Part shown: positions 1 through 10,344 of the stretch, piece by piece | Layout: each line of letters starts with the position of its first letter | How positions within the stretch are numbered: the first letter of the stretch is position 1 | NCBI RefSeq assembly: GCF_014839835.1 | Contig: NC_071615.1 | Location: 19,043,001-19,107,000, forward strand | DNA length: 64,000 bases | From: Dryobates pubescens | Taxonomy: Eukaryota; Chordata; Aves; Piciformes; Picidae | Direction of reading: 5' to 3' | Notes under the pieces: generated by a model | The model's input: only the letters and a program-made list of their open reading frames with translations | The model's database searches: none | Told to the model about the DNA's origin: nothing | Made by a program: the position numbers and the translations under genes

Positions 1-111
1 CCTTCCTCGGCAGCCTTTGCTGTTGGTCCCCGGGGCAGCTCCCCGGGAGCCCAGCGCCGCCTGGTGGCTGCAGAGGGACTGCTCATGAGGGTGCTCAGCA
101 GCAGGCCAAGG

Positions 112-342
112 GGGAATGGTTTGAAGCTCTTCAGTGTGAGGGAGGTGAGACTGGAACAGGTTGCCCATGGAGGTTGTGGCTGCCTCCTCCCTGGGGGTGT
201 TCAAGGCCAGGCTGGATGAGGCCTTGAGCAGCCAAGTCTAGTTGAGAGGGGTTCCTGTCGTTGGCAGGGAACTTCAAGTAGATGATCTTGAAGGTCCCTT
301 CCAACCTAAGCCTTTCTATGGCCTTCTGTGATTTCTGTGACC
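112..342 (+). mobile_element. CR1 LINE 3' fragment
   Basis: The 3' end of a CR1 non-LTR retrotransposon, 5'-truncated. It shows the usual tail order: a degenerate 'gttgcccatggaggttgtgg' block, 'aaggccaggctggatgaggc', 'gaaggtcccttccaacc' and a final 'ttctgtgatttctgtga'. It is fairly diverged from the younger copies in this window. Confidence 0.8.
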
Positions 343-689
343 CTTTCCAGCTGATGGAAGGAGAGAGCATGAGGGGTTTGTGGTTGCCTGTTACACACCA
401 ATAAAGAATTGGCTCAGCCTCAGGGTGCAGCCCTGGTCCCTTCTCCTTTTCATTGTTAGTCAGCTGGCTTTGCTCAATGAGACTTGGCCTCCTCCACCCT
501 CATGGGCTTCAGCTTCCTTCTCCTCACTCACTTCTGGCTGAGCAGGCACACAGGAGCTGAGATGCCAAGAGCTGGCTTCCAGTTGTGTCCATTGTGTGCA
601 TTTTTGATTTGAGGTGTGTTGAGGATGCCCAAATGACTGGGGGGTGTTGTCCAGTTCTGGCCTTCCTAGTTCAAGAGAGACAGGCAACT
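343..689. other. unassigned non-coding stretch
   Basis: I see no exon or known repeat here. An AATAAA hexamer lies at 400-405 on the plus strand, but no transcript ending there can be supported. The stretch probably lies in an upstream intron of the C8orf33 homolog, or before its first exon. Confidence 0.3.
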
Positions 690-935
690 GCTGGAGAGAC
701 CTAGGGATCTTTAGCCTGGAAAAGACAAGACTGAGAGGGAACCTTCTCAGCAAGAAACAAAGGGAGGGTGGGGGGGACACAAGAGGCTGGGGCCAGTGGT
801 GCCCAGGGACAGGACAAGGGGCACAAACTGGAGCCCAGGAGGTTCCATCTGAACATGAGAAACTTGCTTGGTGTGAGGGTGCTGGAGCCCTGGAGCAGTC
901 TGCTCAGAGAGGTGGTGGAGATTCCAACCCCCCCT
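690..935 (+). mobile_element. CR1 LINE fragment
   Basis: An internal CR1 3'-region fragment: 'tttagcctggaaaagacaag', then a diverged middle, then 'ctgctcagagaggtggtgga'. The usual tail is missing, so it is truncated at both ends. Confidence 0.65.
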
Positions 936-1344
936 GGGCATTGTGCTCCTGGGCAAGCTGCTGTGGGAGCCCTGCTGGAGCTCCAGAGCTCCCTTCCAGC
1001 CCCTGCCATGCTGTGGCTCAATGAGAGGCAGGGGGCTTTTGTCAATGCTTATTCCTCCCATCTGGAAATGGATTTGACAGCTTCTGGCAGAGGCAAGGCC
1101 TTGGGCAGCATTGTCTGAATGGCAGCCAAACATTGAGTCCTTCCCTCAGGGGCAGTGAGCTGCAACTAAAGATTTGCCCAGGGCTTTCCTTTACCCAGTG
1201 CAGAACACTGCAGGGGAACAGTCAGGTCTGTGAAGTGATCAGCAGAAGATGGGATTTGGAGCAGCCCTGACTCTGCAGGTAGCCTTCACCCTGGGCAGCA
1301 GGTGCTGCTCTGGTTTTTGCATGACTCGTTTCCATCTTGTGCAG

Positions 1345-2978
1345 CAGCTGGATGAGCAGCTGTGGAAAGAGCTGGACTGGTGTGTGGAACAGCTGGAACT
1401 TGGCCTGAAGACCCAGAAATCAACTCCAAGGCAGGGTAATGGCTTCAATATTATTGAATGTATTCAATATCTTCATTGATGATCTGGAGGAGGGCACTGA
1501 GTCCATCAGCAGTGAGTTTGCAGATGACACCAAGCTGGGGGCAGGAGTTGAGCTGTTAGAGGGGAGGAGAGCTCTGCAGAGGGACCTGGGCAGGCTGGGC
1601 AGAGGGGCAGAGGCCAAGGGCAGGGGATTGAACAAGGCTGAGTGCTGGCTTCTGCACTTTGGCCACAGCAACCCCAGGCAGAGCTACAGGCTGGGGGCAG
1701 AGTGGCTGAGAGCAGCCAGGCAGAGAGGGACCTGGGGGTAGTGGTTGTCAGCAGCTGAACAGGAGCCTGCAGTGTGCCCAGGGGGCCAGGAAGGCCAAGG
1801 GCATCCTGGCCTGCAGCAGGCAGAGTGTGGCCAGCAGGAGCAGGGAAGTCCTTGTGCCCTGTGCTCAGCACTGCTCAGGCCACCCCTGGAGTCCTGTGTC
1901 CAGCTCTGGGCTCCTCAGCTCAAGAAGGACATTGAGAGACTTGAAGGTGTCCAGAGAAGGGCAACAAAGCTGGGGAGGGGTCTGGGGCACAGCCCTGGGA
2001 GGAGAGGCTGAGGGAGCTGGGGTTGCTTAGCCTGCAGAAGAGGAGGCTCAGGGGAGACCTTCTTGCTCTCTGCAACTCCCTGCAGGGAGGTTGGAGCCAG
2101 CTGGGGGTTGGGCTCTGCTCCCAGGCACCCAGCAGCAGAACAAGAGGACACAGTCTCAAGCTGTGCCAGGGGAGGTTTAGGCTGGAGGTTAGAAAGTTCT
2201 TCCCAGCAAGAGAGATTGGCCCTGGGGATGTGCTGCCCAGGGAGCAGGGATGGGGGGGTCACCATTGAGGGGGGGTCACCATCACTGGAGGTGTTTAAGA
2301 GCCTGGCTGAGGCACTTGGTGCCATGGGCTGGGTGATAGGTTGGGCTTGGTGATCTTGGAGGTCTCTTCCAACCTGGTTGATTCTGTAAGCACTCAGGTG
2401 GAGGGGAGCTGGCCCCATGGGAAGGGTTGGCAGGCAGGGGCAGGGCCAGAGTCAGCCTCTGTTTCTCCCTCGCCCTGCTGCAGCGGCAGAGGCTGCCCAG
2501 GCCATCAGGACGCTGCGCAGCGACAAGGCTCCGCTGGTGAGGAAGCGTCAGCTCATGAGAGCCATGTTTGGGGACTACAGGAGGAAGATGGAGGAGGAGT
2601 GGTGCAGAGAGCTGAAGCTCATGGAAGCAGGTAGGAGAACTTTTTGTGGTGGGGGAAGAGGACAAAGGGCTCTGTTCCTGCCCTTTGCATCGCTTTGCAG
2701 AGTGGGATCTCGCTGGATGAGACAACTAAACATCTCCTACTGCTCCTTTCTCCCCTCTTGAAGCTGTGAAGTCTGCCAGGGTGGTGGCAATGCAGAGAGA
2801 CACCTGCAGGAAAAGCTGCCAGTTCATCAGGAAGCCCTCAGGAGCTTGCAGGAAGAGCCAGGCTTCAGCAGGATCCCCTGCAGGATCACCCAGGAGACTC
2901 AACACAGGCTTGTTCAAATTCCTAACTCCCCAAGAAGAGTTTCACTTCAATTTCTTGGAGGAAAGTCATTTAGACTAA
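1345..2978 (+). CDS. C8orf33: C8orf33 (UPF0488) homolog, last three coding exons
   Basis: Three coding exons, 1345-1435, 2484-2630 and 2764-2978, join in phase (0, 1, 1) to give about 150 C-terminal residues ending in TAA. The first encodes [14 protein letters not shown] followed by KSTPRQ. The second encodes [19 protein letters not shown] then [12 protein letters not shown]. The last ends with EEFHFNF plus a six-residue tail. These are the hallmark blocks of the UPF0488 family (human C8orf33: [31 protein letters not shown]), with no gap across the splice junctions. Acceptors are gtgcag, ctgcag and ttgaag; donors are G|GTAATG and G|GTAGG. The function of the family is unknown, though human C8orf33 has been linked to chromatin and DNA repair. 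The 5' exons are off the window or not recognised. The first intron here holds a CR1 copy that starts about 20 bases after the donor. Confidence 0.85.
1455..2395 (+). mobile_element. CR1 LINE, 5'-truncated, inside C8orf33 intron
   Basis: A sense-oriented CR1 that still encodes the reverse transcriptase active-site region (IFIDDLEEG, then [22 protein letters not shown]). It continues through the conserved 3' untranslated part to 'ggtctcttccaacctggttg'. Around 2240-2280 there is a short duplicated 'gggggtcaccat' segment. It fills most of the 1.05-kb intron between the exons ending at 1435 and starting at 2484. Confidence 0.9.
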
Positions 2979-3399
2979 GACCTGTGGCTAAAAGCCACAC
3001 CCAGGCCTCCTGTGAGCTTCATGGTGGAGAGCTGCTGTGCAGCAGAAAATGTTACACCAGAATGTGGGGATTTCCAAAGGGAAGGAGGTGTAAAACAGGC
3101 CTGCCTACCCCCCAGGTGAGCCCAGGGCTCAGCCCACCTGAGAATCTCCCTTGCTCACTCACCTCTGGAACTGAGAGAGATGTAAAAGAGAAGGGCCCAG
3201 GCTGATTTCATTTGGGCTAGGGGTGTAAGGACAGCTATGGCCAGCCAGGGGAAGATGTTTGCTGCTGAGGGCAGGCTCTGGCTGGCTCAGAAGGGTGTGC
3301 AGTCAGCTCCTGGAAAAAGGCTCTGTATAAGCAGCTCCCCTGTGGCTTGCACGGTCAGGCAGCTGCCTGCCAGGCTCTGGGGGAGGGGAAATGATTCCT

Positions 3400-3405
3400 A
3401 TTAAA
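3400..3405 (+). terminator. probable poly(A) signal of C8orf33 homolog
   Basis: ATTAAA lies 422 bases after the stop codon of the C8orf33 homolog, just before the minus-strand CR1 begins. The 3' UTR would be roughly 2979-3425. ATTAAA is the commonest variant of AATAAA. This is inferred from position only. Confidence 0.45.
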
Positions 3406-3480
3406 GTTCTGCTTTCTGAACAGTCAAATATGTCTGCAGTGTTTGGACACTGCTTCAGCCAGGGAACTGAGCTCCTGTGT

Positions 3481-6400
3481 TCTAGAATAGAATAGACCAG
3501 ACCAGACCAGGCTGGAAGAGACCTTCAAGAGCATCATGTCCAACCTATCATCCAACACCACCTAATCAACTAACCCACGGCACCAAGCACCCCATAAAGT
3601 CTCCTCCTGAACACCTCCAGGGATGGTGACTCTACCACCTCCCCGGGCAGCACAGCCCAGTGGCCAATCTCTCTCTCTGTGTAGAACTTCCTCCTAACCT
3701 CCAGCCTAAACCTCCCCTGGTGCAGCCTGAGACTGTGTCCTCTTGTTCTGGTGCTGGGTGCCTGGGAGAAGAGACCAACCTCTGCCTGGCTACAACCTCC
3801 CTTCAGGTAGTTGTAGACAGCAGTCAGGTCTGCCCTGAGCCTCCTCTTCTGCAGGCTAAGCAACCCCAGCTCCCTCAGCCTCTCCTCACAGGGCTGTGTT
3901 CCAAACCCCTCCCCAGCTTTGTTGCCCTTCTCTGGACACCTTCCAGCAAGTCAACCTCCTTCCTAAACTGAGGGGCCCGGAACTGGACACAGGACTCAGG
4001 GTGTGGCCTAAGCAGTGCAGTGTACAGGGGCAGAATGAGCTCCCTGCTCCTGCTGGCCACACTGTTCCTGATGCAGGCCAGGATGCCATTGGCCCTCTTG
4101 GCTGCCTGGGCACACTGCAGGCTCATGTTCAGCCTACCATCAACCAGCACCCCCAGGCCCCTCTCTACCTGGCTGCTCTCATCCACTCTGACCCCAGCCT
4201 GTAGCACTGCCTGGGGTTGTTGTGGCCAATGTGCAGAACCTGGCACTTGGATGTGTTCAATCTCCTGCCCTTGGCCTCTGCCCATCTGCCCAGCCTGTTG
4301 AGGTCCCTCTGCAGAGCCCTTCTGCCCTCCAGCAGATCAACTCCTGCCCCCAGCTTGGTGTCGTCAGCAAATTTACTGATGATGGACTCAATGCCCTCAT
4401 CCAGATCATCAATGAAGATGTTAAAGAGCACAGGGCCCAGTACTGCTCCCTGGGGCACAGCACTGGTGCCTGGCTGCCAGCTGGATGTGGCACCATTCAC
4501 CACCACTCTCTGGGCTCAGCCTCCAGCCAGTTCCTAACCCATCACAGTGTGCTCCCATCCAAGCCATGGGCTGACAGCTTGGCCAGGAGTTGGCTGTGGG
4601 GGACAGTGTCAAAGGCCTTGCTGAAGTCCAGGCAGACCACATCCACAGCCTCCCCATATCCACCAGGCAGTCACCTGATCATAGAAGGAGATCAGGTTGG
4701 TCAGGCAGGACCTGCCCTTCCTAAACCCATGCTGGCTGGGCCTGATCCCTTGGCCATCCTCTAAGTGCTGTGTGATTGCACTCAGGATGACCTGTTCCAT
4801 AACCTTGCCTGGCACTGAGGTCAGGCTGACAGGCCTGGAATTCCCTGGCTCATCCAACCTGCCCTTCTTGTGGCTGGGCACCACGTTGGCAGCTTCCAGT
4901 CCTCTGGGACCTCTCCACTGAGCCAGGACTGCTGAAAAATGATGGAGAGTGGCTTGGCAGCTTATCTGCCAGCTCTCTCAGCACCCTGGGATGGATCCCA
5001 TCTGGTCCCATGGACTTGTGGGGATCCAAGCGGCTGAGGAGAGCTCCAATCACCTGCTCATGGAACACAGGGAAACTATGCTGCTCCCTGGCTCCTTCTG
5101 CTAGCTCTGCAGGCCAGCTGTCCAGAAGACATTCTGTCCTGGTGGTAAAAATTGAGGCAGAGAAGGTGTTAAGTACCTCTGCCTTCTCCTCATCCTTTGT
5201 TACAACGTTCCACTCCGTGTCCACCAAGGAGTGGAGGTTTTCCTTGCCCTTCCTCCTGCTATTCATGCATTTATAGAAGGACTTTTTGTTGTCCTTCACA
5301 GCAGAGGCCAGGCTAAGCTCCAAATGTGCTTTTGCCTCCCTAATTTTCTTCCTACAAGACCTAGCAACATCCTTAAACATTCCATGGGTTGCCTCCCCTT
5401 TCTTCCAAAGGTGACACACCCTCTTTTTTCCCTTAGTTCCTTCAGAAGCTCATCACCTATCCAGGCTGGCCGTCTGCCCCGGGGCTCATCTCCGGCACAT
5501 TGGCACAGCCTGATCCTGTGCCTTCAAGAGTTCCTCCTTGAAGCAGTCCCAGCCCTCCTGGACCCCTTTGTTTCTAAGGGCTGTTTCCCAAGGAACCTTC
5601 TGAGTTAGTTCCTTGAGTAGCCTGCAGTCTGCCCTCTGGCAGTCCAGAGTGGAGGTCTTCTTGCTGCCCCTCTTAGCTTGGCTGAGTACTGACAATTCAA
5701 TTCTCTGCTGGTTGGTGGCCCCTGAACAGCCTCTGACCACCACATCCCCACCAGCCCTGCCCTGGTGGTGAAGAGGTCAAGCATAGCCTTGCCCCTGGTA
5801 GGCTCACTCAGCACCTGGGATAAGAAGCTGTCCTCCATGCAGTCTAAGAACCTCCTGGACTGCCTCGTCTCTGCTGTGTTGAGCTCCCAGCAGATGTCAG
5901 GCAGGTTGAAGTCGCCCATAAGGACAAGGTCAGGTGATCCTGAGACAGCCTTAAGCTGCCTATAGAATGCTTCATCAACATCTTCCTCCTGGCTGGGTGG
6001 TCTATAACAGACTCCAACCAGGATGTCAGCCCTGCCGGTCTTCCCTCTAATTCTCACCCACAGGCACTCCACCAGATGGTCCCTGATCTCCAGCTCAATG
6101 GCATCTAGTGCCTCCCTGATGTACAGGGCCACCCCTTCTCCCTTGCCTGTCTCTCCTGAAGAGCCTGTAGCCATCAATTGCAGCAGTCATGTGAGTCGTC
6201 CCACCAGGGCTCTGTGATGGCAACTACGTCATAACTTTCCTGCTGCAACAAGGCTTCCAGCTCCTCTTGTTTGTTACCCATGCTGTGTGCATTAGTGTAC
6301 ATGCACCTCAGCTGGGCTGCTGGTTTGACCTCTGACTCCAGCTTATCACCCCCAGACTCCTGCCTGGGGGGACTGGTTCCAGCCCCTTCCCCCTTCAAAT

Positions 6401-6990
6401 GCAGTTTAAAGCCCTGTCGATGAGAGCTGCCAATTCCCTTCCCAGGATCTTTTTCCCTTTGGGAGACAGGCCGTTCTCATACACTCTGAGCTTGCCCCTC
6501 CTCTGGCACAGATGTGCTCCAGCTGTTGCCAGCTGACCTGCTGCAGTAGAAAGTTCTCCAAGATCGAAAAACCCCAAATTCTTTTGGCTGCACCAGCCCC
6601 TGAGCCACTTGTTGACTATGGCTGCTGAGCTGTGCCTTCTGGTATTCCCTCCTGCAGCTGAGGGTATTGATGAGAAAATTATTTGTGCCCCTGACCCCTC
6701 AACCAGATCCCCCAGGGCCCTAGAGTCATTCTTGATAGCCCTGGGAGTTCTGGTTGCAACAGCATCATTCCCTAACTGCATAACTAGTAAGGGATAGTAG
6801 TCAGAGGGCTGCACCAGACCAGGCAGCCTTCTGGTAACATCTCTAACCTTAGCTCCTGGGAAGCAACAAACTTCCCTGTGAGAAGGGTCTGGCTGACATA
6901 TGGGGCCTTCTGTTCCCCTCAGGAGGGAATCACCAATGACAATTACCCTCCTAATCATGCAGAAAATCTTCTCCACTAGGCTTTAAAACA
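3481..6990 (-). mobile_element. long CR1 LINE with esterase-like, endonuclease and RT regions, decayed
   Basis: Read on the minus strand, the element runs from about 6990 to 3481. Frame 6976-6395 encodes a region starting VIVIGDSLLRGTE with LVMQLGNDA further on, an SGNH-hydrolase/esterase-like block known in CR1 ORF1. From 6398 an endonuclease follows (MYTNAHSMGNKQEEL, AITEPWW, GVCYRPPS, MGDFNLPDICW). The reverse transcriptase follows ([52 protein letters not shown]). The frame breaks at least three times between these blocks, so it is not functional. The 3' tail at 3481-3560 is followed outward by a short 'tagaatagaatag' run. A second, 5'-truncated copy of the same type lies at 53265-54536. 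Confidence 0.9.
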
Positions 6991-7240
6991 AGCTGAAGGA
7001 CCCTGGTGTCAGGTGTGCCCAGCATGCAGTGCCTGCCTGTTCCTAGTCCTGTCACCTTGTGTGAGAAATGGGAGCAGAGGCAGGTTCCAGGGTGTGCTGA
7101 GTAGCTGAGAGATGGTGAAAAACATTTGCTGGGGAAGGCTTCAAAAACCAATGGTGGCCACAAGAAAGTTTTTATTAGTAAGCTCTGAGGCAGTCAGTTG
7201 CAGCTGCAAGAAGGGAGGTGGTTCTGCCTCTCTGCTCTGC
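6991..7240. other. possible CR1 5' flank
   Basis: No exon is seen. The stretch may be the 5' untranslated part of the CR1 copy to its left or unique DNA; I cannot tell which from sequence alone. Confidence 0.25.
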
Positions 7241-7757
7241 TGAGACCCACCTGAAGTACTATGTCCAGTTCTGGGTCCCCCAGCACAGGCAGGACTTGGA
7301 ACTGCTTGAGCAGGTTCAGAGGAGGCCACAATGATCAGAGGGTTGGAGAACCTTCCCTATGGGGACAGGCTGAGAGAGTGGCAGCTCTCCAGCCTGGAGA
7401 AGGCTCCAGGAACACCTTAGAGCAGCTTTCCATTACCCAAAGAGGGACTACAGGAGAGGTGGGGAGGAACTGTTGAGAAGGACTTGTAGGGATAGAGTGA
7501 GGGGCAATGGCTTTGAGCTGGAAGAGGGCAGATGTAGACTGAAGATTAGGAAGAAGTTCTTTGGGGGGAGGGAGGAGGGTAAGACACTGGCACAGGTTGC
7601 CCAGGCAGGCTGTGGATGCCGTCTCCGTGGAGGTGTTGAAGGCCAGGCTGGATGAGGCCTTGAGCAAGCTGGGCTGGTGGGAGGTGTCCCTGCCCATGGC
7701 AGGGGGTTGCTGCAGGATCATCTTTAAGGTCCCTTCCAACCAAACCATTGTATGATG
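7241..7757 (+). mobile_element. CR1 LINE 3' fragment, diverged
   Basis: It starts within 'gaagtactatgtccagttct' and passes 'aggacttggaactgcttgag', 'agattaggaagaagttcttt' and 'gttgaaggccaggctggatg'. It ends at 'aaggtcccttccaaccaaac'. This is the CR1 3' end of an older subfamily. Confidence 0.85.
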
Positions 7758-7869
7758 CTGCAAAATTACAACTTGACTAACGCTGCTCACTTGGAGCTCT
7801 TTCCCGGCCCCTCACCCCCACCCCTTTCTTGCAGGAAAAAGCAGAAACCCTGAAATAATCTGAGGTCTG

Positions 7870-8290
7870 GAACGGGATTTCCGGGGTCAGTTTCCCTGCC
7901 TGCTGTCCGGGGACGGAGGTGGCACCCCGTGGAGCCCGAGGCGCGGCACGACCGCCGCCAGAGCTGTTCCCTCCTTTCCCAGGACAAGATGATCCCTGAT
8001 CCAGGCTGGCGCTCCGGCAGCCCCGCACAGACAGCGCCCTGCGGCCGCGGCGCCATCGCCAGCGCCCACCGCCCGCTTCCCCTCCCAGCGCCCCCCGCGG
8101 CCGGAAGCGGGCCTGCAGTCGCTTCTCATTGGCTAGCAGCACCACCGGGCCGCAGAGGCCACGACGGCGGCCGGCAGGGGCCGCTCCAGGGCCGCGTTTC
8201 GCCTGCGGCCTGGAGCTGGTCCTTCCTGCGCTGCCCCCGAGCCGGGGCACTGCTGCCCTTTCCCAGCCCCAGTTCCAGCCGCTGCGGAAT
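7870..8290. promoter_or_regulatory. CpG-rich, promoter-like segment without an assigned gene
   Basis: Dense CG dinucleotides stand out against the surrounding CR1-rich DNA. A CCGGAAGCGG ETS-type motif lies at 8101-8110. An inverted CCAAT box (attgg, 8128-8132) reads as CCAAT on the minus strand. A minus-strand ATG at 8056 opens an 89-codon frame with no recognisable family. This layout resembles a housekeeping CpG-island promoter, but it sits just beyond the predicted 3' end of PGAP6. It could also be a CpG-rich 3' flank. Confidence 0.4.
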
Positions 8291-8309
8291 GCCCTCAAAT
8301 ACCATCACC

Positions 8310-8315
8310 TTTATT
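8310..8315 (-). terminator. candidate PGAP6 poly(A) signal
   Basis: TTTATT on the plus strand reads AATAAA on the minus strand. It is the clearest AATAAA I noticed 3' of the PGAP6 stop codon (10345), giving a 3' UTR of about 2.0 kb. The AT-rich context (8309-8370) contrasts with the CpG-rich DNA beyond it. Confidence 0.4.
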
Positions 8316-10344
8316 AAATTATAAAACTCTAAGCTTTAAAATGTACTGTATAAAATAATCACAGGTATCAACAGCAAAGGAAAAAAAACCCAACGCTTTT
8401 TTTTTCCCTTTTCTTTTTTTTCCCCCCCAGACACATGAATTTGCTCCGATTTTACCCCAAATGATTACCCACCACCCATCACCACCACCCCCACACCTCG
8501 GCACCCAACACCACCGTGTGCCGGGGCCGACAGAAAGGAGGGGGGGAGGTGGGAGGGGGAGAGGAAAAAGCAGGATGTCAGCGATGAAACATAAAATCAG
8601 CAATCACGGTCACCGGGTTTCTCGCCCCAAAGCTTCTGCCCCGCGGCAGGAAGCCCGAGGAGGAGTTATTGCTCTCTGGGAAGCGGCAGCACCCGGGCCA
8701 GACCGGCAGCCTGGCGTGGACGGCACGGCTGGGGAGGAGCGGCGCTCGCCTGCCACCGTGCCGGGGCTGCGACGCCTCTGTGCAAACCGAGACGGGGGAA
8801 GGAAAAGTGCCTAGAAGTGATCAGAGTTCAAGGAAGCCCTGAGGGCCCCACGTCCCCGCTTCCCGCGGAGCTGCCGGGGATGGCAGCAGCCTGAAGGGAG
8901 CGCGGGGGGCGTGAGGACGACATGGCTGGGTGCAGGCGAGTGCCCTTCGCTCGTCCTGCGGCTGCTTCGAGCTGGAGTTTGCAGAGGAAGGGGAGGCAGA
9001 GGGGTAAAGTGCAGAGCTGAGCAGAAAGCTGGGCACTCTTCAAAGCAAAGAAATAACCCCGGGGAGGCAAATCCTTCATTAGTTGCTCTTTCCTCCCCAA
9101 AGCCACTTGATGGGGGCCTCCCAGCAGCATGCACCAGACCAGCCACGGCAAGGAGCCCTTATCTAGAGAATAAGGATGGGCATAGGCAATTCGCCTGGTT
9201 GCCAAGATTCTGCCCTTGCTTTCCGATGCCTGTGTGCCCTTACAGTAAGGCTAAGGTGAGACAGATGCTGCAAAGGAGACCACAATCATCTGGAGAGCAC
9301 ACGGCAGCGCTCCTGGCTGGGCTGGGATACTGCCAGTGGCCTCAGATCAGCCAGGACTCTGCAGCACATCCAGCCTCCAAGACACAGCAGGCTGGAGGAG
9401 CAGGCTGTGCACAGTACAGACACCATCCTGGACCACCTGCGCTGCCCCAGGCAGAGCTGTGCTCATGCCAAACCCACCAAAGGGAGGAAGACAGTGAATA
9501 CCTGAACGTGGAGAGAGGAAGGGGACAATGCAGCAGCCTGGCTCCTTCCAGATGAGCTAAGTGGGCTGAAGTGAAACTTGGACTAAGCCCTACACTGCTG
9601 GGGATTTCACAGCTCTGGGCAAGATGCTGCTGCTGCTGTTGCTTACATGTCTCCACACGGGTGTTTTTTTCACATTCCTTGGAGGTCTGATCCTGAATCC
9701 AGGGCCCAAGTCCTGGCCTTGTTCTTGTCCCCCCAGAATCAGTAACAGGTAAGAGCAGCACCACCAGTTTCACGGGGAGAGGATCTCCAGACCCCTGTGG
9801 AGATAGAGCCAAGGGCCCAGCACACACCAAGACCATCTCGCAACCCCAGCAGCACCAAGGGCAAGCAGCAGCCTTTGCCCCCCAGATCAGAAGAAACCCA
9901 TTCTTTTCTTGGGTTCAAATGCCAGTTGCAGGATGGCAGGGGAAATCCCCACCCCACAGCCCCTCTGTAGGACATGGGGTGCAAAGAAGAACTCAGCAGC
10001 CAAAGCCTTGGCTCCAGCAATGGGCTAAGCCCAAGCCTCATGGATGCAGCAGGAGAGGAAGGGTCAGCGATTTCCCCCAGGGCCATGGGGAAGAGGAAGA
10101 CAGGCTATTCCTTGATCTAGAATCACAAAGAGCCTGCCCCATCCCAGCAGAAAAGCAGAGGTGGCCTCAAACTTGCCTTCACTAAGCCAAGCCCACCATC
10201 TTCATCTTTAAACCTGGTCCCCACTGCTCTGTCCTAGCCAATCAATGAACAGGTAAGAGGATTGCTGAGCTGCCATGAGCAGGGCAGCCCAGGCAAAGAG
10301 CAGCCTCAGCAGCCCTCCACCTCTGCCAGCAGGAGCTGAGCAGC
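8316..10344 (-). other. PGAP6: probable PGAP6 3' UTR
   Basis: Two kilobases with no exon and no recognised CR1 copy follow the PGAP6 stop codon. The absence of repeats across so long a stretch in a CR1-rich window fits transcribed 3' UTR. Two cytosine-rich runs and a CpG-rich patch (8640-8990) lie near the distal end. The extent is inferred from the poly(A) hexamer only. Confidence 0.4.

Noticed and set aside
400-405. AATAAA as the end of an upstream plus-strand gene
   Set aside because: The C8orf33 exons continue downstream on the same strand, and no coding exon is seen just before it.
1440-2400. Reverse transcriptase-like frames as host genes
   Set aside because: They belong to CR1 LINE copies, as do those at 3481-6990, 43295-44252 and 53265-54536.
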